Source: Candidatus Merdibacter merdigallinarum
GTDB lineage: Bacteria > Bacillota_I > Bacilli_A > Erysipelotrichales > Erysipelotrichaceae
Reading direction: 5' to 3'
NCBI GenBank assembly: GCA_019118705.1
Contig: DWYK01000172.1
Location: forward strand, 1-53,522
DNA length: 53,522 nucleotides
Of this stretch, positions 1 through 9,100 are shown in pieces (within the stretch, counting starts at the first letter, position 1; the number at the start of each line of letters is the position of its first letter). A program made the translations under genes and the position numbers. A model generated the notes under the pieces. It made no database searches, was not told the DNA's origin, and was given only the letters and a program-made list of their open reading frames with translations.

Positions 1-1499
1 ATGAAAACTTCACATCCGAGATAACACTATCTCTGCCTTCTGCAGAAGAAGAACTGATGACGGATGTCGTCTTCGTTCTGGATAAATCGACGAGTACCGA
101 TGTGGAAGATGAAATGATCGCCATGCTGCAACAGCTCAACGATCAGATCAGCGAAACAAATGCAACCGTCAAGGTCGGAATCGTCATCTTTAACCGCAAT
201 GCCAATAATGTATTGGAGCTGACAGAGCTCAATGATGCGAATATGGATCAGATCGTGGAAGCGATCCGGACCGATATTTCCAGCGGAACGAACACCCATG
301 CCGGTCTGCTGGCCGGACAGGCAATGTTGGATGCGGATACGGCTGTTTCTGCCAATCGCAAGTATATGATCTTTGTCAGCGACGGTCTGACCTATCTGTT
401 CGATGCAGATGTAAAAGCAATCAATTCTCAGCAGAGCGCCACAGGCGAGTATGGAATCATGGCCGGTAATGATTGCTGGGGCATCCGTCATACAGGAGAA
501 GGCGGAGACCAGTATGTTCCGGAGGACTGGAGCGCATATCTGGCAGATGTCGCTGCACATCTGGATGAGGTTCAGCCATATATTCAGTCCTATGACAACA
601 TGAGCCAGGATAATCACATCCCTCGTGGCAACACAGAACTGCCGACGACCGTAGATGTTGCACTGTATAAGACGTATACGGTTTATCAGGAGATGGTAAA
701 CAGCGGCTACAACTGTTATGCAGTATTGGCAGACAGCGCAGCTGCGGCAAATTACCCTTGGGGACAGTCATTCATGAACTATCTGTCAGGAAATAAAGAA
801 GTCAATTTCTTAGATATCCAGAAAGAGATCTATTATTTGCTGGATGCCGGCTCCACGGTAGAAGATTACATGGGCTATGTGGAGGGAGAATATGATTTTG
901 ATTTTGTGAATCAGGCATCTTCCATGCGCCTGATGGTCGGCGATGAAAGCTATGAGGCGGTAAAGATCGAAGAAAACATCTACGGATTCAAGCCGATCGG
1001 TGAATCCGGCGAATATGCCTTTGTCGTTGAATATGTACCGGGTGAAGGTGCGGAGGAGCACTTCGTATGGCACATCAATGAAGCTGTTTCCAACTTTGCG
1101 CCGGTGCAGCTGACGTATGAAGTCGTTCTTACGAACCCATCCACAGAGCCGGGTACCTATGGTACATATGATGCAGATGGCAGTCAGGGCTATGAAGGGT
1201 TGTATACCAATCTTTCCGCAACGCTGTATCCGGTAGATTCTAACGGCACTGCCGGCAGTGCGGAAGCATTTGCGCAACCGACGGTATCTTATACAGTAGA
1301 GGATGCTTCTGAACCAAGCGATCCAAACGATCCGAGCGAGCCAGGAGAGCCACAGGATCCGTCTGCGCCGACCACTTCAAAGGATCCAGATGATCCGGAA
1401 ACCGGAATTAGCGATACGCTTGCATTGTGGGGCATCCTGTTTGGCGCTTCTGCTGCTTTGGTAACAGTGCTGAGCGTGAAACGCAGGGCCGGCCGATAG
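1..1499 (+). CDS. vWA-domain surface protein with LPxTG-like wall anchor (5' truncated)
   Basis: The reading frame is already open at the first codon of the window (frame 3), so the N-terminus lies outside. The first visible ATG (57) is inside the domain and has no ribosome binding site. The protein begins with a von Willebrand A fold: VVFVLDKSTST is a MIDAS-type DxSxS variant, followed by KYMIFVSDGLT. A beta-rich region follows, then a Pro/Asp/Ser stalk of SDPNDPSEP type. The C-terminus has DPETG, a hydrophobic stretch and KRR, the layout of a sortase sorting signal although the usual Leu of LPxTG is Asp. Surface adhesin or pilus-tip roles are typical of this architecture, but the ligand is unknown. 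A hairpin terminator follows the stop. Confidence 0.8.
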   Translation, partial: ENFTSEITLSLPSAEEELMTDVVFVLDKSTSTDVEDEMIAMLQQLNDQISETNATVKVGIVIFNRNANNVLELTELNDANMDQIVEAIRTDISSGTNTHAGLLAGQAMLDADTAVSANRKYMIFVSDGLTYLFDADVKAINSQQSATGEYGIMAGNDCWGIRHTGEGGDQYVPEDWSAYLADVAAHLDEVQPYIQSYDNMSQDNHIPRGNTELPTTVDVALYKTYTVYQEMVNSGYNCYAVLADSAAAANYPWGQSFMNYLSGNKEVNFLDIQKEIYYLLDAGSTVEDYMGYVEGEYDFDFVNQASSMRLMVGDESYEAVKIEENIYGFKPIGESGEYAFVVEYVPGEGAEEHFVWHINEAVSNFAPVQLTYEVVLTNPSTEPGTYGTYDADGSQGYEGLYTNLSATLYPVDSNGTAGSAEAFAQPTVSYTVEDASEPSDPNDPSEPGEPQDPSAPTTSKDPDDPETGISDTLALWGILFGASAALVTVLSVKRRAGR

Positions 1500-1525
1500 G
1501 ACACAAATTCGATCATCCGATACGG

Positions 1526-1570
1526 AAGAGGGCAGTGGATGTTGCAGTATGAAGACGCTGCCCTTTTCTT
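1526..1570 (+). terminator. Probable intrinsic terminator after vWA gene
   Basis: AAGGGCAG-type left arm near 1526-1535 pairs with CTGCCCTT near 1558-1566, with a long loop and a TTTTCTT tail. The loop of about 20 nt makes it weaker than the other terminators in the window. Confidence 0.5.
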
Positions 1571-1596
1571 AAAGATGGATCGGATCAAGAGGCTTC

Positions 1597-1980
1597 ATGA
1601 GAAAGCTGACGAAGAATCAAAAGGTCGAACTGTATGAGAAGCGCCAGGCAGGAGCGACGATCGGCGAGCTGTCTCGTGCATATGCGTTGCGCAAAGAGGG
1701 CATAAAGTATCTGATCCGTCTGATCGATACACATGGCTATGGCATTTTGCGAGATGGCCATTGCCGAAAATATTCCGCTCAGATCAAGAAACAGGCGGTA
1801 CTGGAAGTGCTGAAAGAAGAAAAGAGCATCGGAGAGACGGCGATCAAATACGGGCTTTCTAGCAAGACGGCTCTGACGAAATGGGTGAAAGATTACCAGG
1901 AAAACGGGAATCAGATCGTGGAACGAAAACGTGGACGGCCGAGAAAACAGCGGGAAAGTGCCGATCGGATGAAAGGATGA
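1597..1980 (+). CDS. IS3-OrfA-like helix-turn-helix protein
   Basis: This 127-residue protein contains two successive helix-turn-helix units. The first lies around residues 5-45 (QAGATIGELSRAYALRKEGI) and the second around 60-100 (KSIGETAIKYGLSSKTALTKW). It ends in the basic segment KRGRPRK. This is the build of the OrfA half of IS3/IS150-family transposases. No OrfB (DDE integrase), terminal inverted repeats or target duplication are visible nearby, so it is either a remnant or a domesticated DNA-binding protein. An AAGAGG ribosome binding site precedes the ATG, and a strong hairpin terminator follows directly. Confidence 0.6.
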   Translation: MRKLTKNQKVELYEKRQAGATIGELSRAYALRKEGIKYLIRLIDTHGYGILRDGHCRKYSAQIKKQAVLEVLKEEKSIGETAIKYGLSSKTALTKWVKDYQENGNQIVERKRGRPRKQRESADRMKG

Positions 1981-2016
1981 AAAAACGAAGCTGATCGTCT
2001 GACAGCTTCGTTTTTT
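1981..2016. terminator. Bidirectional terminator between convergent genes
   Basis: ACGAAGCTG and CAGCTTCGT form a perfect 9-bp stem. It is flanked by AAAAA on the left and TTTTTTT on the right, so it can serve both the HTH gene (+) and bioY (-). Confidence 0.85.
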
Positions 2017-2547
2017 TCATGTCCGCCGGAGGTGGGCCAGGCGTCTGCCGGCGCAGATGGCGAGAACGATCTTAAGAAGATCAGGCATCAGAAACGGCCA
2101 TACGCAAAGCGAGAGCACCTGTGGGAAGGAAATCCAGGCACCGCCTTGCAGATACAGCAGCCAAAACCACAGGGTACCGCAGAGATAACACAGAAACAGC
2201 CCACCCAGACAGGCGCAGAAACAACGGATGGGACGATCCTGCCACCAGCGCTGTGTCAGCCAGAGAAACAGTGCGCTGAGCAGAAAGCCGAAGATGTAGC
2301 CGCCGGTCGTTGAAAACAGCACGCCAGGCCCGCCGCGAAAGCCGGAGAACACCGGAAGGCCGATCGCTCCCAACAGCAGATAAAGCAGGACGCTGATGCA
2401 GCCGGAACGGCCGCCGAGCCAGATGCAGATCAGAAAGACGGCAAACGTCTGCATGGTAAACGGGACGCTCATCGGAATGGCGATCCAGGAACAGATGGCG
2501 ATACAGGCGGCCGCCAGGGCACACTGGGTCCACTCTCTTGTCTTCAT
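2017..2547 (-). CDS. bioY: BioY, biotin-specific ECF transporter S component
   Basis: The protein has 176 residues and six hydrophobic segments, with BioY-family signatures: VPFTMQTFAVFL near residues 28-39, LLGAIGLPVFSGFRGGPGVLFSTTGGYIFGF near 58-88, and a C-terminal MPDLLKIVLA. BioY binds biotin in the membrane and normally works with the shared EcfAA'T energising module, which is not in this window. No biotin synthesis genes are adjacent, which suggests reliance on uptake. The start at 2547 has a good AGGGAGG-type site (AAAGGAGGGATTTCG). A sigma-A promoter overlapped by a palindrome lies just upstream, so a repressor is expected. Confidence 0.93.
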   Translation of the reverse strand: MKTREWTQCALAAACIAICSWIAIPMSVPFTMQTFAVFLICIWLGGRSGCISVLLYLLLGAIGLPVFSGFRGGPGVLFSTTGGYIFGFLLSALFLWLTQRWWQDRPIRCFCACLGGLFLCYLCGTLWFWLLYLQGGAWISFPQVLSLCVWPFLMPDLLKIVLAICAGRRLAHLRRT

Positions 2548-2578
2548 CGAAATCCCTCCTTTGTGGGGTCAGGCAAAC

Positions 2579-2613
2579 AGTATAACAGATAATAGTTTGA
2601 AAATCAAATTATT
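2579..2613 (-). promoter_or_regulatory. bioY promoter with overlapping palindromic operator
   Basis: On the minus strand a -35 TTGATT (2602-2607) and -10 TATACT (2579-2584) are separated by 17 nt. A 23-bp dyad, AATAGTTTGA-AAA-TCAAATTATT (2591-2613), has one mismatch in ten pairs and covers the -35 element, as expected for a repressor site. The TTTGA-N3-TCAAA core resembles FabT-type MarR-family operators more than the BirA consensus. That assignment is from memory and uncertain. Confidence 0.65.
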
Positions 2614-2660
2614 AAGGTGCCGGTTTCGCCGGGCATTGTGTGTGAAAAGCGGGATCGACC

Positions 2661-2718
2661 GAAAAAAAGACAGGACCTTCGGGTGAGCATACACGCTTTC
2701 CCGAAGGCCCTGTCTTTG
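2661..2718 (-). terminator. Terminator of the P1 peptidase/ECF S-component operon
   Basis: On the minus strand, AAAGACAGGGCCTTCGGG pairs with CCCGAAGGTCCTGTCTTT (one mismatch) around a loop of about 15 nt, followed by TTTTTTT. The stem ends about 18 nt after the stop of the ECF gene. Confidence 0.85.
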
Positions 2719-2735
2719 TTCATTGAGCGGATTGC

Positions 2736-3332
2736 TCACAGCGTCTTGTGGCGAAGCACTGCATGGGCCGCCAGTGCGACGATCGCACCGATGATCGCCT
2801 CAGCGATCGAGTTGACACCGACGGTCGTCATCAGCAGGGCGACGATCGTATTGCCCAGGACGGCTTCATATGGCGCCTTGAAGAAGATCCAGATGCCGCC
2901 CAGCACACCGATCGTGTTGATCGCCGCACCGGACAGGCCGGCAATCAGCGCCGCTGCATTTTCGTTTCGGTGAAGCAGCTTTTCATAGATCCAGCCGCTG
3001 CCATAGCCCAGTGCGATGCGAGGCACGAAGGCGATCAGCAGGCTCGTCCAGTTTCCCTGCACGCCGCCCATGGAAAAGAAGGGCGTGAAGCAGAAGCTGG
3101 TGATCGTCGGCTGAAAGGTCGCGTTATAGAACGAGCAGAATCCCATCACGAAGCCCAGGGCCGCTCCATAGCGTTTGCCCAGTGCCATCGCGCAGATGAT
3201 GACAGGGATGTGCAGCATCGTAACGCTCAGAAAACCGACGCGTAAAAACCCCAGCGGGGTAAAGGAGAGGATGACCTCAATGGCCAGCAACATGGAAAAG
3301 AGGACCATCTTCTTTGTTTTTTTGTTTCTCAT
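2736..3332 (-). CDS. ECF transporter S component (PanT-like family)
   Basis: I set the start at the ATG at 3332 (MRNKKTKK), which has an AAAGGA site. The upstream in-frame ATGs lie inside the peptidase gene. The 198-residue product is almost wholly hydrophobic with about six membrane segments. It shows the pattern of the PF12822-type S components: FTPLGFLRVGFLSVTMLHIPVI, then GAALGFVMGFCSF and CFTPFFS. Related proteins are annotated as pantothenate (PanT) transporters, but substrate specificity cannot be read from sequence. It starts one nucleotide after the stop of the S58/P1 peptidase, so the two are translationally coupled. A scavenging role for a product of that peptidase or a related vitamin is an inference. 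Confidence 0.8.
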   Translation of the reverse strand: MRNKKTKKMVLFSMLLAIEVILSFTPLGFLRVGFLSVTMLHIPVIICAMALGKRYGAALGFVMGFCSFYNATFQPTITSFCFTPFFSMGGVQGNWTSLLIAFVPRIALGYGSGWIYEKLLHRNENAAALIAGLSGAAINTIGVLGGIWIFFKAPYEAVLGNTIVALLMTTVGVNSIAEAIIGAIVALAAHAVLRHKTL

Positions 3333-3333
3333 A

Positions 3334-4320
3334 TCAGGATTCCTTTCTACTGTCGTTCGCATGGATACGACGTATGGAGGCAGCGCTTGGCAGACCGTAA
3401 GCGGCCTCTGCGGCAAGAACTGCGCGGTTGATGGCTTTTCCCATGACATGAACGGCAAGGGCACCGACGACATCCGGCATCGCGTCCACTTCGTTGACCG
3501 CCAGCGTAAAGATCGTATCGCCGTCGCTCATCGTATGGACCGGAAAGATCGCATCGGCATAACCGTTGTGAGCGATGCTGGCGATCTTGGCACACTGGCT
3601 CTTGTTGAGCCTTGCGTTGGTGATGATGCAGCCGATCGTCGTGTTGCCCATCGGCAGCGTATCGTGTGCCTGCATCTGTTCCATCAGCGATAATGGATCC
3701 AGGATGCGGCCGTCCTTGCAGACGCCGGCGAGATACTCGCGCGTTTCGACATCACGGACGTTGCCGCAGGCGTTGACGGCGACCACAGCGCAAACCTGCA
3801 GATCGCCGACCTGCACGCCAGCCATGCCCTGTCCGGATTTCATCGCATAGGGCGCATCGAGCAGCTTGCCGACGCTGGCGCCGGTACCGGCACCGTAATT
3901 GCCGTCGCAAAACAGGTTGTGTTCGCTGGCCTTGCAGGCCGCATAGCCCATGGCCGCATCCGGCCGGATCTTGCCGTTGCCGACGCACAGGTCAAACAGG
4001 GAGGCACCGCAGACGATCGGGACGTGTTGATCGGCGATCGCAAAGCCGCAGCCATGCTCTTCCAGATAGCGCATGACACCGCCTGCCGCATCCAGGCCGA
4101 AGGCGCTGCCGCCGGAAAGGATCACACCGTGGATCTGCTGGACCATGTTTTTCGGATGCAGCAGATCGGTCTCTCTGGTTGCCGGTCCGCCGCCGCGGAC
4201 ATCGACACCGGCACTCATTCCTTCCTTGCAGAGGATGACCGTACAGCCGGTCGCGTTTGCTTCATCCTGTGCCTGTCCGATCTGGATCCCTTTGATCTGT
4301 GAAGCCGTGATCTCTTTCAT
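3334..4320 (-). CDS. P1 family (S58, DmpA/NylC-like) peptidase
   Basis: The 328-residue start at 4320 follows AAAGGAGGAAACGAAG. The protein matches the DmpA/BapA/NylC N-terminal-nucleophile superfamily. It has GGGPATRETDLL near residue 43, SGGSAFGLDAAGGVMRYLEE near 70-90, GAGTGASVG mid-protein, and the self-cleavage region LPMGNTTIGCIITNA near 235. The Thr after Asn in that last motif is expected to become the new N-terminal nucleophile after autoproteolysis. Family members act as beta-aminopeptidases or cyclic-amide hydrolases in the cytoplasm. The coupled S component downstream hints at uptake or recycling of a beta-alanine-type amide such as a pantothenate derivative; this is inference only. 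The 5' leader holds a terminator-switch RNA. Confidence 0.88.
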   Translation of the reverse strand: MKEITASQIKGIQIGQAQDEANATGCTVILCKEGMSAGVDVRGGGPATRETDLLHPKNMVQQIHGVILSGGSAFGLDAAGGVMRYLEEHGCGFAIADQHVPIVCGASLFDLCVGNGKIRPDAAMGYAACKASEHNLFCDGNYGAGTGASVGKLLDAPYAMKSGQGMAGVQVGDLQVCAVVAVNACGNVRDVETREYLAGVCKDGRILDPLSLMEQMQAHDTLPMGNTTIGCIITNARLNKSQCAKIASIAHNGYADAIFPVHTMSDGDTIFTLAVNEVDAMPDVVGALAVHVMGKAINRAVLAAEAAYGLPSAASIRRIHANDSRKES

Positions 4321-4344
4321 CTTCGTTTCCTCCTTTGTGGCCGG

Positions 4345-4498
4345 CAATAAAAAAGCTGCCGAAGCAGCACAGAAAAACATCCGTCAAGTGACGAAAAGGG
4401 TACGATCTTCAAGTGCCGTTTCTGATGAATACGGCCTTGGGGGATGTTCGATCTTCTGTGCAGCTTCCAAAAACAGGAATACCACCACGACCATGATA
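4345..4498 (-). promoter_or_regulatory. Candidate transcription-attenuating leader RNA (unassigned riboswitch-like)
   Basis: A -10-like TATCAT (4493-4498) precedes a leader of about 165 nt. Just before the ribosome binding site is a terminator hairpin GCTGC-TTCG-GCAGC followed by TTTTTTATT (4346-4368). The segment GAAGCUGCACAGAA (4467-4454) pairs in 13 of 14 positions with UUCUGUGCUGCUUC (4374-4361), which contains the 5' half of that terminator. The two structures are therefore mutually exclusive. Inside this long closing stem lie a second helix ACAUCC/GGAUGU (4447-4442 with 4382-4377) and a hairpin arm CAAGGCCGU/ACGGCACUUG. This is the layout of a riboswitch aptamer, but I recognise no known class. 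Confidence 0.55.
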
Positions 4499-4577
4499 GC
4501 ACAGACCGGGAAAAAACAAAAGAAAAACGGATAGGGAAACATGGAAAACCGTCGTATAAGCAAGGTGAGGGCGGAAA

Positions 4578-6173
4578 ATGGAAGAGAGCGGAAAGCAGCG
4601 ATATATGACCATTCGGGTACTGAGCAGGGATGGGATGGCAGAAGTGGAACTGGTCCGGGATGCGCAGACCGGGCGTTATGGTGTGCGCAAGCGGGCGAAA
4701 TCGACCGCGGCGGCACTGGATGCGCTCGCGCGGGAGGCACGACTGCTGGCACAGCTGTGTCATCCTCAGATCCCACGGTTGGTGGAATATCGGCCTGCGG
4801 AGCGCTGTCTGATCATGGAATACATGCCGGGGGAAACGTTGGAACAGCGATTTTTACGAGAGGGTCCCTTTGCGCCGGAGCAGATCATCACCTGGGGCAT
4901 CGACCTGTGTGAACTGCTTGCACATCTGCATGACGCTGTGCCGGCGATCATCTATCGGGATCTGAAACCGGGCAATGTCATCGTGATGGAGGATGGCCGA
5001 CTGGCGCTCATCGACCTGGGTGCGGCCCGCCGCTATCAGAAAGGAAAACAGCGGGACACCTGTCTGCTGGGGACCTGTGGCTATGCAGCGCCGGAGCTTT
5101 ATGGCGGTCTGGGACAGAGCGGTCCGCAAAGTGATGTCTATTCACTGGGAGCGATGCTCTATCAGCTCTGGGATCGGACACGGCCACATTCCGCACTCGC
5201 CGGGGTGCTGCGTCATGCGACGGGCTATGGGCCATCCGATCGTTATCCGAACTGTGCGCAGATGAAGGAGGCGCTGATGCAGGCGCGAGGTGTGAAAAAT
5301 AGGAGCGCATCCCTCTTTTTGCGTGTCGCTGTCCTGTTTGGCTGTGTGATCCTCTCGCTGGGGATGCTGTGCGTGCGATATGAAGAAGGTCTGCGGTATG
5401 CGCAGCTGCTGGCTGCATCCCGAAAGGAGAGAGGAGAAGCGCGTTGGGCGCTCTGCGTGCAGGCGATCCAGATCCGTCCGCAGGCGAAGGACGCCTATCT
5501 GTGTCTGTTGCAGGCGTTTGCGGAAGATGGCTGTTTTGATGAGCAGGAAGAACGTTTCTGGAAACAGGAGGTCGCTTTGGAGCTGGAGGCGCTGAAACAA
5601 AGCGATGGCTATGCGGCGGTCGCCTATGCGATGGGGGAGCTCTACTGGTATGGCTATGGTCAGAATGACGGACAGCTGCAGATCGCACCGGAAGCGATGA
5701 AAGCGTCGATTCCCTGGTTTCAGGATGTGCTGCAGCACGCAAAGGAAACGACACCGGCGTATCAGAATGCGATGATCTATCAGGCGATCGGCTGTTTTTA
5801 CCGTGATATCGTCTTATCGATGCGGATGTCAGATGAAGCAGGCCGCTTTCGTGCCTGCTGGGAAGCGCTGTGCGCCCTGCGGCAGGCCATCGAGATGCGG
5901 CCGTTGGCAGATGTGTGGATGCGCCTGCAGCTGGATCAGCTGATGATCGATTTTGTCATGGGCTATCTCTGGGAACTGCGAACGGACGGGGTGACGAAGG
6001 GAGAGGTCGTGACGGTCCTCGCAGAGGGCTATGAGCGGATCCACGCACTGTCCGCACGGAGCGAACAGGAACGGGCGCTGAAAGCACGCCTGCTGGAACA
6101 GGAGGAGATGGTGTGGAAGACGGTGGAAAGTACGTATGCAGAGGAAATGGAACAGGAAGTGAGAGGAGGATGA
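4578..6173 (+). CDS. Transmembrane Ser/Thr protein kinase with extracytoplasmic helical domain
   Basis: This 531-residue protein has a Hanks-type kinase domain at residues 10-235: alpha-C Glu in REARLLAQL, catalytic loop YRDLKPGNVIV (Asp128, Lys130, Asn133), metal-binding DLG (146-148, instead of DFG) and CGYAAPE (168-173). The glycine loop is degenerate (LSRDGMAEV) and the ATP lysine is uncertain (VRKRAK), so activity needs testing. One membrane segment (about 246-267) is followed by a 260-residue helix-rich, TPR-like part predicted outside the cell in place of PASTA repeats. The next gene, an Ig-repeat surface protein, starts 3 nt downstream, suggesting a sensor pair. It is divergent from the P1 peptidase operon. 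Confidence 0.82.
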   Translation: MEESGKQRYMTIRVLSRDGMAEVELVRDAQTGRYGVRKRAKSTAAALDALAREARLLAQLCHPQIPRLVEYRPAERCLIMEYMPGETLEQRFLREGPFAPEQIITWGIDLCELLAHLHDAVPAIIYRDLKPGNVIVMEDGRLALIDLGAARRYQKGKQRDTCLLGTCGYAAPELYGGLGQSGPQSDVYSLGAMLYQLWDRTRPHSALAGVLRHATGYGPSDRYPNCAQMKEALMQARGVKNRSASLFLRVAVLFGCVILSLGMLCVRYEEGLRYAQLLAASRKERGEARWALCVQAIQIRPQAKDAYLCLLQAFAEDGCFDEQEERFWKQEVALELEALKQSDGYAAVAYAMGELYWYGYGQNDGQLQIAPEAMKASIPWFQDVLQHAKETTPAYQNAMIYQAIGCFYRDIVLSMRMSDEAGRFRACWEALCALRQAIEMRPLADVWMRLQLDQLMIDFVMGYLWELRTDGVTKGEVVTVLAEGYERIHALSARSEQERALKARLLEQEEMVWKTVESTYAEEMEQEVRGG

Positions 6174-6176
6174 AGG

Positions 6177-9100
6177 ATGAAGAAGAGAGGACGATCGCTG
6201 AGGTGTCTGCTGATCGCACTGTTTGTGCTGGCCGATCTGCTGCCGATACAGGCACGGACGCTGCCTCAGGAACGAACGGCGGGCATCGCGGATGGTCCTG
6301 CGGCGGGCGATACGGTGGTCATCGATGCGATCCGGATGGACACTTGCTGGCGGAATACGCCGCTTTCCCTCACGGTCGAGGCGCACAGTGAGACGTCGCG
6401 GCCGCTGTATTATGCGCTATGGGCAGAGGAGATCCGCTGGCAGAGCGAACCGCAGTTGACGGTCGAGACGAACGGGACTTATGTCGTGCTGGTGAATGAT
6501 GTCCCACAGGAAGCAGGCAGTGCCCGGCAGAGTGCCACGGTTTCCTGCATTGACACACGGCCACCGAAGGTCACATGGGAACCGCTTGTGGATGGATGGG
6601 TGTCGTCGCAGACGCTGCGCGTCCAAGCGGAAGATGCGCAGAGCGGTCTGGCCGATGAGCCATACAGCTTTGATGAAGGCCGCAGCTGGCAGTGCTCACC
6701 GACGCGGACCGTATCGGAAAACGGTCGCTATACGGTATGGGTCCGTGATCGCTGTGGCAATGTGCAGACGGCCGTGATCGATGTCTCTAATATCGATGCG
6801 CAGGCACCGCAGCTGCCGGAGGGTGCCGAGATCCATCTGCGGCCGACGAATGCAGCACCTTCTTCGACGATCGTGCATCACCTGCTTTTCGGCAGTTATT
6901 TTTCATCGATGACGGTGTGCGTTCCTTATGTGGACGAGGGCAGCGGTGTCGCACAGATCGAGCTGTTCGACGCCCAGGGACAGCTGCTGGCACAGGCACA
7001 GGGACAGGGCCGTCAGGGAGAGGCACAACTGGTCGTATCGGCAGATGAAAACGTACGGCTGCTGGCGACACCGCTCACGGTGCGTCTTATTGACCATTGC
7101 GGAAACGTGCGTTCGATCGCGGTCACAGAAGAAAATGCAAATGTGTGCTCGCTGCGGGAGCTGCTGCTGGAGACCGTCCGGCCGACGATCCAGATCGGGC
7201 ATGAGGGCGGAACGCTGGATGAGCAGGGCCGTCTGTATGATACGCCGACCTTGTCGTTTGTCGTGGAACTTGCCGATGCGGATGCCGGACTGCAGGCAGC
7301 GAGCGTCACGGTGAATGAGGAGCGTCTCCTACAGGAACGCTGGGTGGAGAAACAGAAAAAACAGGCAACGCTCACGGTGGAACTGCCGGCCACAGCAAAA
7401 CAGGAGGGGGAAAACCGCCTGAACGTTGCGACAGTGGATCACGCCGGCAATCGCTGTGAACAGACGTTCGTCTTCTACCAGGATACGACGGCCCCGAAGA
7501 TCCTGTCAGCGACGATCGACGGGGCGGATGCGCTGAAAAAAGAGAGCGGATATTCACTGTTTCCGATGGCAGGGGCGCAGCTGTGCGTGCAGACGCAAGA
7601 TCTGTTTGCCGATGCAATCGAGGTGGAGCTGACGATGATCGCCGCGGATGGTGAAAAAACCGTGCAGCGCATTGCAGGCGATGCACAGGGGATGGCCGTA
7701 TATTCGCTGCCGGATGGCTTTAAAGGGGTGATCGAACTGTGTGCCATCGATGCGGTGGGCAACCGCAGCGAGGTGGTGACGAGCGCTCAGATGATCGTGG
7801 AATCGGACACGGCCCATGCAGCCAGTGCGAAGACCGTGCTGACATTGCCGAAAAGCGAGGTGCAGGATGCGCAGGGACATCCGCTCTATGCGCATCCGAT
7901 CACGGCGACGCTGTCCCTGGAGGATCGTCACAATGGCATTCGTGCTGTGTCATGGACGCTGTGGACAGCAGATGGTGAACGGATCGGGCAGGGTGCAGCG
8001 TCGATGACATCGCTTCTTGCGGCGCCGGATGCGATGAGCGATGAAGAAGGCGTTCATTGGACGGTGAAGGAAAGCGAGCAGAATCTGGTGTTATCGCTGT
8101 GCGGGACCATTCCTCTGCGGGCAGAGGGCAATGCACAGCGGCTGGAGCTGGTGTGGACGGATCATGGCGGTCATCAAAGCTGTGAGCGCATCTGTTTTGG
8201 CATCGACCGCACATCGCCGCAGCTGCGCTGCACGTTTGCGGACGGAGGCAGCGTACAGGGGCTGTTCAATGATCCGCAGGCCTTGATGCTGCGGGTGTCG
8301 GATGTCAACATCGATCTGGAACAGCTGCGGACGGAACTGACCGTCGATGGCCGCGTACAGCTGCTGCAGCCTGTCTGGAAAGCGGATGGCATGGGATGGC
8401 AGACCTCGCTGCTCTGTGCGGAGGACGGCGGCATCCAGGTGCGTCTGTCTGCGTGCGATCGTGCCGGAAACCGACAGGAGCTCATCACGGAGCGCTTCTT
8501 CATCGACCGCCAGGCACCGCGTTGGCAGCTCACAAGTGAACGGTCGCTGTCGGATGGTCCTGTGAACGGCTCGCCGGTCGGCTGGCTGACGGTGCAGGAA
8601 CCCCATTTTGTCGCAGACGGGATCCGCCTCCTCCCATCGCCGGGCACACAGTTGCCGATGATGGGGGAATGGCAGCGCACGGCACAGGGATATCGGGCCG
8701 CATTGTATTTTTTGCAGGAAGGAACCTATGATTTCCGGATCCTGGCACAGGATGCAGCGGGCAACCGCGCCATTGCGGAAGGCGCATCGTTCATCCTCGA
8801 TCAGAGCGCGCCGCTCTTGCGGGTGCTGGGCATTCCGGAAGGGGCCGCGCTGCGTTCGCTGCCGATCATCGAGATCCGCAGCAGCGATGCATACACGCCG
8901 GATGTCTCGATCCGTCTTTCGCTGCAGCGAACCGATGGACAAAGCGTGAAACTGCCGCCGTTGCAGAAGGTCGCGCAGGAGGTCTTTCGTCTTTCACTGG
9001 CCGATGGGAGCGAATGGGCGGACGGCAGCTATCGGCTGACGGTCACGGCGAGCGATCGTGCCGGCAATACACAGAGAGAGGAGATCTCCTTCCTCGTCAA

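Noticed and set aside
1597-1980. Complete IS3-family insertion sequence
   Set aside because: Only an OrfA-like frame is present. There is no OrfB, no terminal inverted repeats and no target duplication, and bioY begins immediately beyond a terminator.
4345-4498. T-box leader before the P1 peptidase
   Set aside because: No T-box sequence (AGGGUGGNACCGCG type) lies before the terminator, and the downstream genes are not tRNA- or amino-acid-biosynthesis related.
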